Below, in pieces: positions 16,126-24,293 of a DNA stretch of 64,000 bases. The stretch lies in contig NZ_CAJYHX010000031.1 in the NCBI RefSeq assembly GCF_913774285.1, positions 62,001-126,000 of the forward strand. Reading direction: 5' to 3'. The stretch comes from an uncultured Sphingomonas sp. Its GTDB lineage: Bacteria > Pseudomonadota > Alphaproteobacteria > Sphingomonadales > Sphingomonadaceae. Both the position numbers and the translations under genes were made by a program. Position 1 is the first letter of the stretch. The number at the start of each line of letters is the position of its first letter. Under the pieces are notes generated by a model. That model made no database searches. It was not told the DNA's origin and saw nothing but the letters and a program-made list of their open reading frames with translations.

Positions 16126-18168
16126 ATGCGCCTCGCCGCCATCGCCCTGCTCCTCGGCACCGCCTTGCCCACTACTGCTCTTGCACAGGACGGCCCCACC
16201 CGCCTATTCACCGGCAGCGACCTGTTCGCGCTCGAACAGGCTAGCGATCCGCAGATCAGCCCGGACGGCACCAAGGTCGCCTATGTCCGCCAGTCGGCCG
16301 ACATCATGACCGATCGCGGCCGCGCGAGCATCTGGCTGGTCGACGTGAAGACCGGCCAGCAGACGCCGCTGGTTGCCGGCACCGGATCGCACAGCCAGCC
16401 GCGCTGGTCGCCCGACGGCACCCGGCTCGCCTATGTCTCCTCCGGCGAGGGCGGCGCACCGCAGCTGTTCGTCCGCTGGATGGCGACCGGCGCCACCGCG
16501 CGGATCACCGGCCTGCCGGACAGCCCGCAGGGCATCGCCTGGTCCCCGGACGGCACCCAGATTGCCTACACCATGACGGTGCCCGGCGAGGGCATGAAGC
16601 TCGGCAGCCAGCCGCCCAAGCCCGAAGGCGCCAAATGGGCCGAACCGCTGGAGGTGATCGACCGCGTCACCTACCGCGCCGATGGCGGCGGTTATCTGAA
16701 GCCCGGCTCCGATCACATCTTTGTCGTCTCGGCGGACGGCGGCGCGCCGCGCCAAGTGACCTTCGGCAAGTTCGACGATGCCGGCCCGCTTGCATGGTCG
16801 AACGACGGCCGCACGCTCTTCTTCGGCAGCAACCGCCGCCAGGATTGGGAGCGCGAGCCCAACGACAGCGAGATCTATGCAGTCGACGTGGCTTCCGGCA
16901 CGCTGACCCAGATCACCAGGCGGTACGGCCCCGATGCGGCGCCGGTGCTCTCCCCCGACGGCACCCGCATCGCCTATCTCGGCTTCGACGACACGCATCG
17001 CAGCTTCCAGAACACCCAGCTCTACGTGATGAACCGCGACGGCAGCGGCAGCCGCGCGCTCACCACCGCGCTCGACAAGAGCATCGACAGCGCGGTCTGG
17101 GCCAAGGACGGTCGCAGCCTGTTCGTCTCCTATGACGATCATGGCCGCAAGCAGGTCGCCCGCATCGGGCTCGACGGCAAGGTCAGCACGGTGGCGACCG
17201 GGCTCACCGGCGGCGGGCTTGATCGGCCCTATACCGGCGGCGACTTCAGCGTGTCGGCAAGCGGCACCATCGCCTATACCGGCGGCGACGCGCTGCATCC
17301 GGCGGACATCTATGTGAACGGCAAGCGGCTCACCCATCTTAATGACACGGTGCTGGCCGCCAAGACGCTGGCCCCGGTGACCCCGCTGGCGGTGACCGCG
17401 CCCGACGGCCGCAAGATCGACGCCTGGCTGGTCACCCCGCCCGGCGTGAAGCCCGGCACCCGCGTGCCGACGATCCTGGAGATCCATGGCGGCCCGCACA
17501 CCGCCTATGGCCCCGGCTTCTCGACCGACTATCAGCTCTATGCCGCGCACGGCTATGCGGTGCTCTACGCCAATCCGCGCGGCAGCACCTCGTACGGCGA
17601 GGAATTTGCCGACCTGATCGACAAGAAATATCCCGGCGACGATTACGGCGACCTGATGGCCGCGGTCGATGCCGCGATCGCCTCGGGCGTCGCCGATCCC
17701 GACAATCTCTTCGTCACCGGCGGATCGGGCGGCGGCGTTCTCACCGCTTGGATCGTCGGCAAGAATGATCGCTTCAAGGCCGCCGCCACGCAGAAGCCGG
17801 TGATCAACTGGATCAGCGAGGCGCTGACTATGGACAATACCGGTTTCACCTCCCGCTACTGGTTCGCCAAGCAGCCCTGGGAGGATCCGATGAGCTATTG
17901 GAACCGCTCGCCGCTGAGCCTGGTCGGCAACGTCAAGACGCCGACGCTCGTCGTCGTCGGCAGCGAGGATTACCGCACCCCGGTGAGCGAGTCGGAGCAG
18001 TACTATGCCGCGCTCCAGATCCGCGGCGTGCCGACCGCGCTGGTGAAGGTCCCCGGCGCCAGCCATGGCGGCATCGCTGCGCGGCCCAGCCAGTCGGCGG
18101 CCAAGGCGGCGGCAATCCTCGCCTGGTTCGATCGCTACCGCACGGGCGCCAAGCCCGCCGGCCAGTAA
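16126..18168 (+). CDS. Secreted S9-family prolyl-oligopeptidase-type peptidase
   Basis: Exported serine peptidase of 680 residues. The signal peptide is 1-20 (ending TTALAQ). A beta-propeller follows (~30-400) with repeated PD40 blades such as RWSPDGTRLAYVSS, AWSPDGTQIAYT and LSPDGTRIAYLGF. The C-terminal alpha/beta hydrolase domain carries the nucleophile in VTGGSGGGVLTAW, the Asp in GSEDYRTPVSES and the His in GASHGGIAAR. This is the DPP-IV/acylaminoacyl-peptidase layout, probably for periplasmic peptide breakdown. ATG 16126 begins the signal sequence. A GC-rich hairpin separates it from xseB. Confidence 0.93.
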   Translation: MRLAAIALLLGTALPTTALAQDGPTRLFTGSDLFALEQASDPQISPDGTKVAYVRQSADIMTDRGRASIWLVDVKTGQQTPLVAGTGSHSQPRWSPDGTRLAYVSSGEGGAPQLFVRWMATGATARITGLPDSPQGIAWSPDGTQIAYTMTVPGEGMKLGSQPPKPEGAKWAEPLEVIDRVTYRADGGGYLKPGSDHIFVVSADGGAPRQVTFGKFDDAGPLAWSNDGRTLFFGSNRRQDWEREPNDSEIYAVDVASGTLTQITRRYGPDAAPVLSPDGTRIAYLGFDDTHRSFQNTQLYVMNRDGSGSRALTTALDKSIDSAVWAKDGRSLFVSYDDHGRKQVARIGLDGKVSTVATGLTGGGLDRPYTGGDFSVSASGTIAYTGGDALHPADIYVNGKRLTHLNDTVLAAKTLAPVTPLAVTAPDGRKIDAWLVTPPGVKPGTRVPTILEIHGGPHTAYGPGFSTDYQLYAAHGYAVLYANPRGSTSYGEEFADLIDKKYPGDDYGDLMAAVDAAIASGVADPDNLFVTGGSGGGVLTAWIVGKNDRFKAAATQKPVINWISEALTMDNTGFTSRYWFAKQPWEDPMSYWNRSPLSLVGNVKTPTLVVVGSEDYRTPVSESEQYYAALQIRGVPTALVKVPGASHGGIAARPSQSAAKAAAILAWFDRYRTGAKPAGQ

Positions 18169-18177
18169 ATACATGTT

Positions 18178-18201
18178 GGGGCCCGGTTGCCATCGGGCCC
18201 C
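18178..18201 (+). terminator. GC-rich hairpin after the S9 peptidase gene
   Basis: A perfect 8-bp stem (GGGGCCCG with CGGGCCCC) around an 8-base loop, 10 bases past the peptidase stop and 22 bases before xseB. There is no T-tract, so it may be a weak or Rho-assisted terminator rather than an intrinsic one. Confidence 0.45.
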
Positions 18202-18222
18202 GCCGTGCCGCATAGCGAGCGC

Positions 18223-18468
18223 ATGGCTACCCAAGCAGACATCACGGCGCTCTCCTTCGAAGAGGCGCTGAAGGAACTGGAGAAGATCGTGAGCCGGCTG
18301 GAGAGCGGCGAAGCGGCCCTGCAGGAGGCGATCGACCTCTACGAGCGCGGCGACCAGCTGCGCCGGCAATGCGCCGCGCGGCTCGACGCGGCGCAGTCGC
18401 GGATCGAGGCGATCCGCGCCGATGCCGATGGCCGCGCTGCCGGCACCACGCCCTTCGCGGCCGGCTGA
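18223..18468 (+). CDS. xseB: Exodeoxyribonuclease VII small subunit
   Basis: Small subunit of ExoVII, the ATP-independent single-strand exonuclease; it forms helical arms that bind XseA. The 81-residue protein shows the family core LSFEEALKELEKIVSRLESGE...AIDLYERGDQLRRQC, an antiparallel helical hairpin. ATG 18223 (MATQAD) was chosen because it starts at the conserved region. xseA is not in the window. ispA starts 3 bases after the stop, an arrangement common in proteobacteria. Confidence 0.95.
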   Translation: MATQADITALSFEEALKELEKIVSRLESGEAALQEAIDLYERGDQLRRQCAARLDAAQSRIEAIRADADGRAAGTTPFAAG

Positions 18469-18471
18469 GGC

Positions 18472-19380
18472 GTGGCGAGCGTGACCCATGCCTCGCTCGC
18501 GCTCGAATCGGCGCTGCGCCAGGTCGCGGCCGAGATCGACGCCCAGTTCGACCGGCTGCTCGAGGTGCCGGACGATCCCCGCGCCGATCTGTACCGCGCG
18601 ATGCGCCACGCCGCGATCGGCGGCGGCAAGCGGCTGCGCCCGCTGCTGGTGTTCGCCACCGCCCAGCTCTTCGCGGTCGACAAGAGCTGCGCCGCGCGCG
18701 TCGCCACCGCGCTGGAATGTATCCATGTCTATTCGCTGATCCATGACGATCTGCCGGCGATGGACGATGACGATCTGCGCCGCGGCAAGCCCACCGTGCA
18801 CAAGGCGTTCGACGAGGCCACGGCGATACTCGCCGGCGACTGCCTCCACGACCTCGCCTTCGAGCTGCTGGCGCATGAGGCCACGCATGCCGACCCGTTC
18901 GTCCGCGTCGAGCTGATTTCCGAACTCGCCCGCTCCTCGGGGCCCGCAGGCATGGCCGGCGGCCAGATGATGGATCTGGAGGCGGAAAAGGCGAGCTTCG
19001 ATCTCGCCACCGTCACCCGGCTGCAGGCGCTCAAGACCGGCGCGCTGATCAGTTGTGCGGTCGAATGCGGCGCGATCCTCGGCCGCGTGCCGCACGAGGG
19101 CCGCACAGGTCTTCGCGGCTATGCGCGCGACATCGGGCTCGCCTTCCAGATCGTCGACGACATTCTCGATGCCGAGGGCGACGAGGCGCTGGTCGGCAAG
19201 AAGCTCGGCAAGGACGGCGCGGCTGGCAAGGAGACCTTCCTGTCGCTGCTCGGCATCGATCGCGCGCGCGAACAGGCGCGCATGCTGGTCGACCAGGCCA
19301 TCGCCCATCTCCACGCCTTCGGCCCCGAGGCCGATCTGCTGCGCGACGTGGCGCGCTTCACGCTCGAACGCGACCGGTAA
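18472..19380 (+). CDS. ispA: (2E,6E)-farnesyl diphosphate synthase (polyprenyl synthetase family)
   Basis: Trans-prenyltransferase condensing IPP with DMAPP and GPP to farnesyl diphosphate for undecaprenol, quinone and carotenoid synthesis. The first aspartate-rich motif DDLPAMDDDD is at residues 92-101 and the second, DDILD, at 229-233. GGKRLRPLL near 51 is the IPP-binding segment. The tyrosine five residues before the first motif fits short-chain bacterial FPP synthases. The start is the GTG at 18472, 3 bases after xseB, so translation is probably coupled. dxs, often found next in such clusters, is absent; coaD follows instead. Confidence 0.94.
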   Translation: MASVTHASLALESALRQVAAEIDAQFDRLLEVPDDPRADLYRAMRHAAIGGGKRLRPLLVFATAQLFAVDKSCAARVATALECIHVYSLIHDDLPAMDDDDLRRGKPTVHKAFDEATAILAGDCLHDLAFELLAHEATHADPFVRVELISELARSSGPAGMAGGQMMDLEAEKASFDLATVTRLQALKTGALISCAVECGAILGRVPHEGRTGLRGYARDIGLAFQIVDDILDAEGDEALVGKKLGKDGAAGKETFLSLLGIDRAREQARMLVDQAIAHLHAFGPEADLLRDVARFTLERDR

Positions 19381-19400
19381 GGACCGGGGGGAGACGCCGC

Positions 19401-19910
19401 ATGCACAGCCGTATCGGGGTCTATCCCGGCACCTTCGATCCGATCACCCGCGGCCACATGGACATCATCCGCCGCGGCGCGAAGCTGGTCGACCGGCTGG
19501 TGATCGGGGTGACCACCAATCCGTCCAAGTCGCCGATGTTCACCGTTGAGGAGCGGATGGCGATGGTCCGCCGCGAGGTGGAAGGCCTGCCCGGCACCAT
19601 CGAGGTGGTCAGCTTCGATTCGCTACTGATGGACTTTGCCGAGCGCGAGCGCGCCAGCGTGATCGTGCGCGGCCTCCGCGCCGTGGCGGACTTTGAGTAT
19701 GAGTACCAGATGGCTGGCATGAACCAGCAGATCAACGACCGGATTGAGACCGTCTTCCTGATGGCCGACGTGTCGCTCCAGCCGATCGCGAGCCGGCTGG
19801 TGAAGGAAATCGCCGTCTATGGCGGCCCGATCCACCGCTTCGTTACCGAGGCGGTGGAGGCCGATGTCGCGGCCCGGGTCGAGCTGCTCGGGCGCAAGGG
19901 CAGCAACTAA
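19401..19910 (+). CDS. coaD: Phosphopantetheine adenylyltransferase
   Basis: Catalyses the reversible transfer of AMP from ATP to 4'-phosphopantetheine, the penultimate step of coenzyme A synthesis. The nucleotidyltransferase motif GTFDPITRGHMDII is at the N-terminus, and RGLRAVADFEYEYQM and PIASRLVKEIAVYGG match conserved CoaD segments. The length, 169 residues, is standard. ATG 19401 is preceded by a GGGGGGAG ribosome-binding site. It lies 20 bases after ispA and is probably on the xseB-ispA transcript. Confidence 0.97.
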   Translation: MHSRIGVYPGTFDPITRGHMDIIRRGAKLVDRLVIGVTTNPSKSPMFTVEERMAMVRREVEGLPGTIEVVSFDSLLMDFAERERASVIVRGLRAVADFEYEYQMAGMNQQINDRIETVFLMADVSLQPIASRLVKEIAVYGGPIHRFVTEAVEADVAARVELLGRKGSN

Positions 19911-19934
19911 CGTGACGCCGACGCGCACCGGGCT

Positions 19935-19962
19935 TTGCGCTGCCCGGCGATTGCGGTAGAGG
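19935..19962 (+). promoter_or_regulatory. Candidate promoter for cyclophilin-queA
   Basis: TTGCGC, a 16-base spacer and TAGAGG, ending 33 bases before the cyclophilin start. The -10-like TAGRGG resembles those proposed here for rpsD and pyk. This is a motif and spacing argument only. Confidence 0.3.
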
Positions 19963-19995
19963 CGCGCATTCACCAGAAAACGAGTGGGAAGTTCG

Positions 19996-20784
19996 ATGCG
20001 TTTCCTAGCCACGATGGCCGCCATGGCCGCCACGCTGTTCGCCGTGCCGGCGCTGGCCCAGGGCGGCGGGGGCAAGCCGAAGCCCGTCATCGAACCGTTC
20101 AAGGGCGTCAATGCCGATGTGAACACCCGCCCCGCCGTGCTGGTTCCCGCCGACCCGGAGAACACCTGGGTGCTGGACCTGTCGACCGGCGGCCGCGTGC
20201 TGATCCGGCTGCGTCCGGACGTCGCGCCCAAAATGGTCGAGCGGATCAAGACGCTGACCCGCCGCCACTTCTATGACGGCCTGACCTTCCACCGCGTGGT
20301 CGACGATCCCTACAACATCGCCCAGGGCGGCGATCCCAAGGGCGACGGCACCGGCGATTCGGACCTGCCCAACGTGCCCGCCGAGTTCAGCTCGCTGCCG
20401 CACGTCCGCGGCACCGTCTCGGCCGCCCGCCGCGGCGCTCCGGACAATGCGACGGCCGAGCAGAAGACCGAGGCCGAGAACAGCGCGAACAGCCAGTTCT
20501 TCATCATGATGCAGCCCAAGCTGGCGTTCGACCACGACTATACCGTGTTCGGCCGCGTCACCTCGGGCATGGAGTGGGTCGACAAGATCGAGCGCGGCGA
20601 GCCGCCGCAGCACCCGACCGTGATCATCCACGCCTATATCGAATCGGACAATCCCCCGCCCTATCAGCCGCTGGCGCCCGCCACTCCGGCGGCGGCCGGC
20701 CCGACGCTGATCCCGGTGGGTCCGGCCGCCCCGGCGGCCAAGCCGGCGCCTGCCGCGAAGAAGCCGGCACCGAAGAAGAAGTGA
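19996..20784 (+). CDS. Periplasmic cyclophilin-type peptidyl-prolyl cis-trans isomerase
   Basis: Exported proline isomerase of 262 residues. The signal peptide is ~1-22 (ending VPALAQ). The cyclophilin domain is about residues 50-200 with FYDGLTFHRVVDDPYNIAQGGDP, SAARRG, NSQFFIMMQPKLAFDHDYTVFG and WVDKIERGEPP. The C-terminal ~40 residues are Pro/Ala/Lys-rich and end KKPAPKKK, a low-complexity basic tail that may bind the envelope or nucleic acid. ATG 19996 begins the signal peptide. queA begins 13 bases after its stop and probably shares its transcript. Confidence 0.92.
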   Translation: MRFLATMAAMAATLFAVPALAQGGGGKPKPVIEPFKGVNADVNTRPAVLVPADPENTWVLDLSTGGRVLIRLRPDVAPKMVERIKTLTRRHFYDGLTFHRVVDDPYNIAQGGDPKGDGTGDSDLPNVPAEFSSLPHVRGTVSAARRGAPDNATAEQKTEAENSANSQFFIMMQPKLAFDHDYTVFGRVTSGMEWVDKIERGEPPQHPTVIIHAYIESDNPPPYQPLAPATPAAAGPTLIPVGPAAPAAKPAPAAKKPAPKKK

Positions 20785-20797
20785 TCGACTGCCAACC

Positions 20798-21829
20798 GTG
20801 AACGTCGACCTTTTCGATTTCGAGCTGCCGAACGAGCGGATCGCGCTGCGCCCCGCTGCCCCGCGCGACTCCGCGCGCCTGCTGGTGCTCGACGGGCCGG
20901 AGACGCGCGACGCGATCGTCCGCGATCTTGGCCAGCAGCTCCGCCCGGGCGATTGCCTGGTGTTCAACGACACCCGCGTGATCCCCGCCCAGCTGGAAGG
21001 CACGCGCGGTGAGGCCCGGATCGGCGCGACCCTGCACAAGCGCGAGGGGCCGCGCCGCTGGCGTGCCTTCATCCGCAACGCCAAGCGTCTGCGCGACGGC
21101 GATGCGATCGACTTCGGCCCCGATGCAATAGCCATCGCCTCGGACCGCGCCGAGGACGGCAGCTTCGCACTCGACTTCCAGGGCGACGAGCCGGTCGAGC
21201 TGCTGCTGGAGCGCTGCGGCCGCATGCCGCTGCCGCCCTACATCGCCTCGAAGCGGCCGACCGACGAACGCGACGCCGACGATTACCAGACGATGTTCGC
21301 CGCCGAGCCCGGCGCCGTCGCCGCGCCCACGGCCGCGCTGCACTTCACGCCCGAACTGATGGCCTCGCTGGAAGCCGCCGGAATCGGTCACACCACGCTC
21401 ACGCTGCACGTCGGCGCGGGCACCTTCCTGCCGGTCAAGGCCGAGGATACGGCGGACCACAAGATGCACGCCGAATGGGGCCGCATCACCCCAGAGGTCG
21501 CCGATCGGCTCAACGCGGTGCGCGCCGCGGGCAACCGCATCATCGCGGTGGGCACCACCAGCCTGCGCCTGCTGGAGAGCGCGGCGGACGAGCACCGCGT
21601 GATCCAGCCCTTCGAGGGCGACACCGCGATCTTCATCACGCCGGGCTATCGCTTCAAGGGCGTCGACGGGCTGGTGACCAACTTCCATCTGCCGCGCTCG
21701 ACGCTGTTCATGCTGGTCTCCGCGCTGATGGGGCTGGATCGCATGCAGGCGGCCTATGCCCATGCGATCGAAACCGGCTATCGCTTCTACAGCTATGGGG
21801 ATTCGAGCCTGTTGCTGCCCCCCCGCTAG
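20798..21829 (+). CDS. queA: S-adenosylmethionine:tRNA ribosyltransferase-isomerase
   Basis: Transfers and isomerises the ribosyl moiety of SAM onto preQ1-modified tRNA to give epoxyqueuosine, the substrate of QueG. The 343-residue protein contains the conserved LFDFELPNERIALRP start, CLVFNDTRVIPAQL, RCGRMPLPPYI, ALHFTPELM, THVGAGTF-like LHVGAGTFLPVK and GTTSLRLLES. The start is a GTG at 20798, 13 bases after the cyclophilin gene. tgt commonly follows queA but is replaced here by an EF-hand gene. Confidence 0.97.
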   Translation: MNVDLFDFELPNERIALRPAAPRDSARLLVLDGPETRDAIVRDLGQQLRPGDCLVFNDTRVIPAQLEGTRGEARIGATLHKREGPRRWRAFIRNAKRLRDGDAIDFGPDAIAIASDRAEDGSFALDFQGDEPVELLLERCGRMPLPPYIASKRPTDERDADDYQTMFAAEPGAVAAPTAALHFTPELMASLEAAGIGHTTLTLHVGAGTFLPVKAEDTADHKMHAEWGRITPEVADRLNAVRAAGNRIIAVGTTSLRLLESAADEHRVIQPFEGDTAIFITPGYRFKGVDGLVTNFHLPRSTLFMLVSALMGLDRMQAAYAHAIETGYRFYSYGDSSLLLPPR

Positions 21830-21839
21830 AGGGATTTCG

Positions 21840-22334
21840 ATGCGCCTGTTCCTGCTGCTCGCCGCCTGCACCGCCGCCCTGCCCGCCGCCGCGCAGCAAC
21901 GTCCCGCGCACGACGCGATCACGGTCAACGCGCCCGGCGCGCAGCCCCAGGCGACGGTGATCGCCGAGCCGGTCGCGCTGCTGATCGCCGGGTTCGACAG
22001 CGACGGCGACGCGCGGGTTACCCGCGCCGAGTTCGATGCAGGGCTGAAGCGCAGCTTCGACAGCGCCGACACCGGCCACACCGGCAGCCTCGGCTATATC
22101 GCCTATTCGGACTGGTCGCTGCGCTGGATGGGCGATCGCAACACCCTGCCAAGCCCGTTCGAGATGGACCGGGACGGCGACAACAAGGTCAGCTGGGCCG
22201 AATTTCAGGATCGCTTCGCACTGATCTGGACGCGGTTCGACAAGAACAAGGACGGCGTGATCGAGCGCAGCGAGCTGGTGACGATCCGTCCGCCCGCGTT
22301 CAATCCTATGGACGGCAAGCGCAAGCGCCGCTGA
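21840..22334 (+). CDS. Secreted EF-hand calcium-binding protein
   Basis: A 164-residue protein with a signal peptide at 1-18 (ending LPAAAQ). It has three recognisable EF-hand loops: FDSDGDARVTRAEF (Asp at 53), DRDGDNKVSWAEF (~110-121) and DKNKDGVIERSEL (~134-145). All show Asp at positions 1, 3 (Asn in the third) and 5, and Glu at 12, so calcium binding is likely. It ends in a basic DGKRKRR. It follows queA by 10 bases and may be co-transcribed, but no functional link to queuosine is evident. Its partner and role are unknown. Confidence 0.85.
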   Translation: MRLFLLLAACTAALPAAAQQRPAHDAITVNAPGAQPQATVIAEPVALLIAGFDSDGDARVTRAEFDAGLKRSFDSADTGHTGSLGYIAYSDWSLRWMGDRNTLPSPFEMDRDGDNKVSWAEFQDRFALIWTRFDKNKDGVIERSELVTIRPPAFNPMDGKRKRR

Positions 22335-22366
22335 ACCGCGTCGTCGGAAGAAGCGAGTTGCGTCCG

Positions 22367-22448
22367 CCGTGCCCCTGCGAAAGCAGGGGCCCCGGGTAGG
22401 ATAGGACGTCGCACGTGACCCTGGGCCCCTGCTTTCGCAGGGGCACGG
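22367..22448. repeat. Perfect 26-bp inverted repeat (type F)
   Basis: Arms at 22367-22392 and 22423-22448 are exact inverted copies (left arm begins CCGTGCCCCTGCGAAAGC) around a 30-base spacer. It lies between the codirectional EF-hand and CDF transporter genes. It would form a very stable hairpin; there is no T-tract. I found no second copy in the window. Confidence 0.9.
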
Positions 22449-22514
22449 CTGCCGAAACACTTTCGCCGCAATGCGCTAGCATCACATGGGGGACGCCCGC
22501 TAGGATCGCGCCAC

Positions 22515-23504
22515 ATGTCGGGAAATCACGCACACGGCCAACACCATGGCCACGCACACGAGCATAGCCACGGGCACGGGCACGGCCACAGCCATGGTCA
22601 CGGCCTCGGACACAGCCACGCGCCGGCCGATTTCGGCCGTGCCTTCGCGATCGGGACGGCGCTCAACATCGCCTTCGTGCTGATCGAGGGCGGCGCCGGG
22701 CTCTGGACCAACTCGATGGCACTGCTCGCCGACGCCGGCCACAATCTCTCCGACGTACTCGGCCTGCTGATCGCCTGGGTGGGCGCGGAGCTCGGCAAGC
22801 GGCCGGCGACGCCGCGCTTCACTTATGGCCTAGGCGCCTCGTCGATCCTCGCCGCACTGGCCAATGCCCTGCTGCTGCTGATCGCCGTCGGCGCCATCCT
22901 GCTCGAGACGATCCAGCGCTTCGCCGATCCGCCCGCCGTGGCGCCGATCCCGGTGATGCTGGTGGCGGGCGCGGGCATCGCCGTGAATCTCGGCACCGCG
23001 CTGCTCTTCGCCCGCGGACGCGAGCACGACATCAATGTCCGCGGCGCCTATCTCCACATGGCCGCCGATGCCGCCGTGTCCGCGGCGGTGGTCGTTGCCG
23101 GCGCGCTGATCTGGTGGACCGGGCTGCGCTGGATCGACCCGGCGATCAGCCTCGTGGTCGTCATCGTGATCCTGGTCGGCACCTGGGGGCTGCTGCGCGA
23201 ATCGCTCACCATGGCGCTGCAGGCCGTGCCCGACCGGATCGACCTGGAGGCGGTGGAGCAGACACTGCTCGCCCAGCCGGGCGTTACCCGCGTCCACGAT
23301 CTCCATGTCTGGCCGATGAGTACCACCGAAGCCGCACTCACCGCCCATCTCGTCATGCCCGATGGTCATCCAGGTGACGCATTTCTACTTCATCTTCAGG
23401 ATCGGCTCGCGCATGATTTCCGGATCGAGCACAGTACGGTACAGATAGAGTTGGGCAACGGGGCGGAGTGCCGGATGCATGGACCTGGTAGCGGACATGG
23501 TTGA
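22515..23504 (+). CDS. Cation diffusion facilitator (zinc/divalent metal exporter)
   Basis: Inner-membrane H+-coupled exporter of Zn2+ and related ions. The first ~38 residues are a His-Gly rich segment with more than a dozen histidines, typical of zinc CDFs. Six membrane helices follow, with the intramembrane metal site as HNLSD in TM2 (LLADAGHNLSDVLGLL) and HMAAD in TM5 (YLHMAADAAVS). The C-terminal cytoplasmic domain contains VHDLHVWPMSTTEAALTAHLV. The HxxxD/HxxxD pair indicates zinc specificity. The length of 329 residues is normal. Its end overlaps the next gene by up to 26 bases. Confidence 0.95.
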   Translation: MSGNHAHGQHHGHAHEHSHGHGHGHSHGHGLGHSHAPADFGRAFAIGTALNIAFVLIEGGAGLWTNSMALLADAGHNLSDVLGLLIAWVGAELGKRPATPRFTYGLGASSILAALANALLLLIAVGAILLETIQRFADPPAVAPIPVMLVAGAGIAVNLGTALLFARGREHDINVRGAYLHMAADAAVSAAVVVAGALIWWTGLRWIDPAISLVVVIVILVGTWGLLRESLTMALQAVPDRIDLEAVEQTLLAQPGVTRVHDLHVWPMSTTEAALTAHLVMPDGHPGDAFLLHLQDRLAHDFRIEHSTVQIELGNGAECRMHGPGSGHG

Positions 23505-24162
23505 CACGAGTGCCCCGGCGGCCCGCCCGCTGGACCTCGTCATCTTCGATTTCGACGGCACGCTGTCCGACAGCGGCGACTGGTTCGTCTCGGTCGCCAA
23601 CGACCTCGCCGAACGCTTCCGCTTCCGCAAGATCGCCCCGCACGAGGTGGAGCTGCTCCGCCGCAAGAGCTCGCGCGAGGTGATCGACTTTCTCGGCATC
23701 GCGCGCTGGAAGATGCCGTGGATCGCCCGCTATGTGCGCAAGCTGGTCAGCCGCGACGCGCACCGGATCGAGCTATTCCCGGGCACGCCCAATCTGCTCG
23801 ATCGCCTCGTCGAGATGGGCGTGAAGCTGGCGCTGGTCACCTCCAATTCGGAGGAGAATGCCCGCAAGATCCTCGGGCCCCGCCACGCCGCCAAGATCCA
23901 TTATTTCGCCTGCGGCTCCTCGCTGTTCGGCAAGGCGCCCAAGTTTCGCCGGGTGCTGCACAAGATGGGCGTCGCGCCCCACGCCGCGCTGGCGATCGGC
24001 GACGAGACCCGCGACGTGGATGCCGCCCGTGAAGTCGGCATGCGCGCGGGTTCGGTGCTGTGGGGCTATGCCGCCGAGGACCTGCTGACCGGCATGTCCC
24101 CCGATGCCGTGTTCCGCACGCCCGAGGACATCGTCAGCTACGTCAGCCAGCACCGAGGCTGA
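23479..24162 (+). CDS. HAD-superfamily hydrolase (phosphatase-like)
   Basis: Haloacid-dehalogenase fold enzyme of up to 227 residues. Motif I is IFDFDGTLSD with the nucleophile Asp at ~24. Motif II is VTSNSEENA, motif III lysine is probably in GKAPKF, and motif IV is GDETRDVDAA. An alpha-helical C1-type cap lies between motifs I and II, as in phosphoglycolate phosphatase-like proteins. The substrate is unknown. ATG 23479 overlaps the CDF gene; ATG 23497 is an equally good start. Overlap with the metal exporter suggests one transcript. Confidence 0.88.
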   Translation: MDLVADMVDTSAPAARPLDLVIFDFDGTLSDSGDWFVSVANDLAERFRFRKIAPHEVELLRRKSSREVIDFLGIARWKMPWIARYVRKLVSRDAHRIELFPGTPNLLDRLVEMGVKLALVTSNSEENARKILGPRHAAKIHYFACGSSLFGKAPKFRRVLHKMGVAPHAALAIGDETRDVDAAREVGMRAGSVLWGYAAEDLLTGMSPDAVFRTPEDIVSYVSQHRG

Positions 24163-24179
24163 ATACCACCGGTTGAGCC

Positions 24180-24274
24180 GTCATCCCGGCGGAAGCCGGG
24201 ATCCATTCGCCAGTGCGCCTCGGCTCCTTCGAAAACGGAGCGCCAATGGATTCCGGCTTTCGCCGGAATGACGG
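24180..24274. repeat. Type A intergenic inverted-repeat element (copy 2, inverted)
   Basis: Arms GTCATCCCGGCGGAAGCC and its diverged complement, with the centre in the opposite orientation to copy 1 (GGATCCATTCGCC leads). It lies between the convergent HAD and prmA genes. The right arm has drifted to GGATTCCGGC...GGAATGAC while keeping pairing with itself. Confidence 0.88.
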
Positions 24275-24293
24275 ACATGAGGATCGGGCTAGC

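Noticed and set aside
16204..19314. A 1036-codon open frame antisense to the S9 peptidase, xseB and ispA
   Set aside because: Three well-recognised genes with intact catalytic motifs lie on the other strand; the antisense translation has no recognisable family features.
22518..22622. The His-Gly repeat of the CDF gene as a phase-variable tandem DNA repeat
   Set aside because: The codons vary and no uniform repeat unit out of frame with three is present, so slippage would not switch the gene off.
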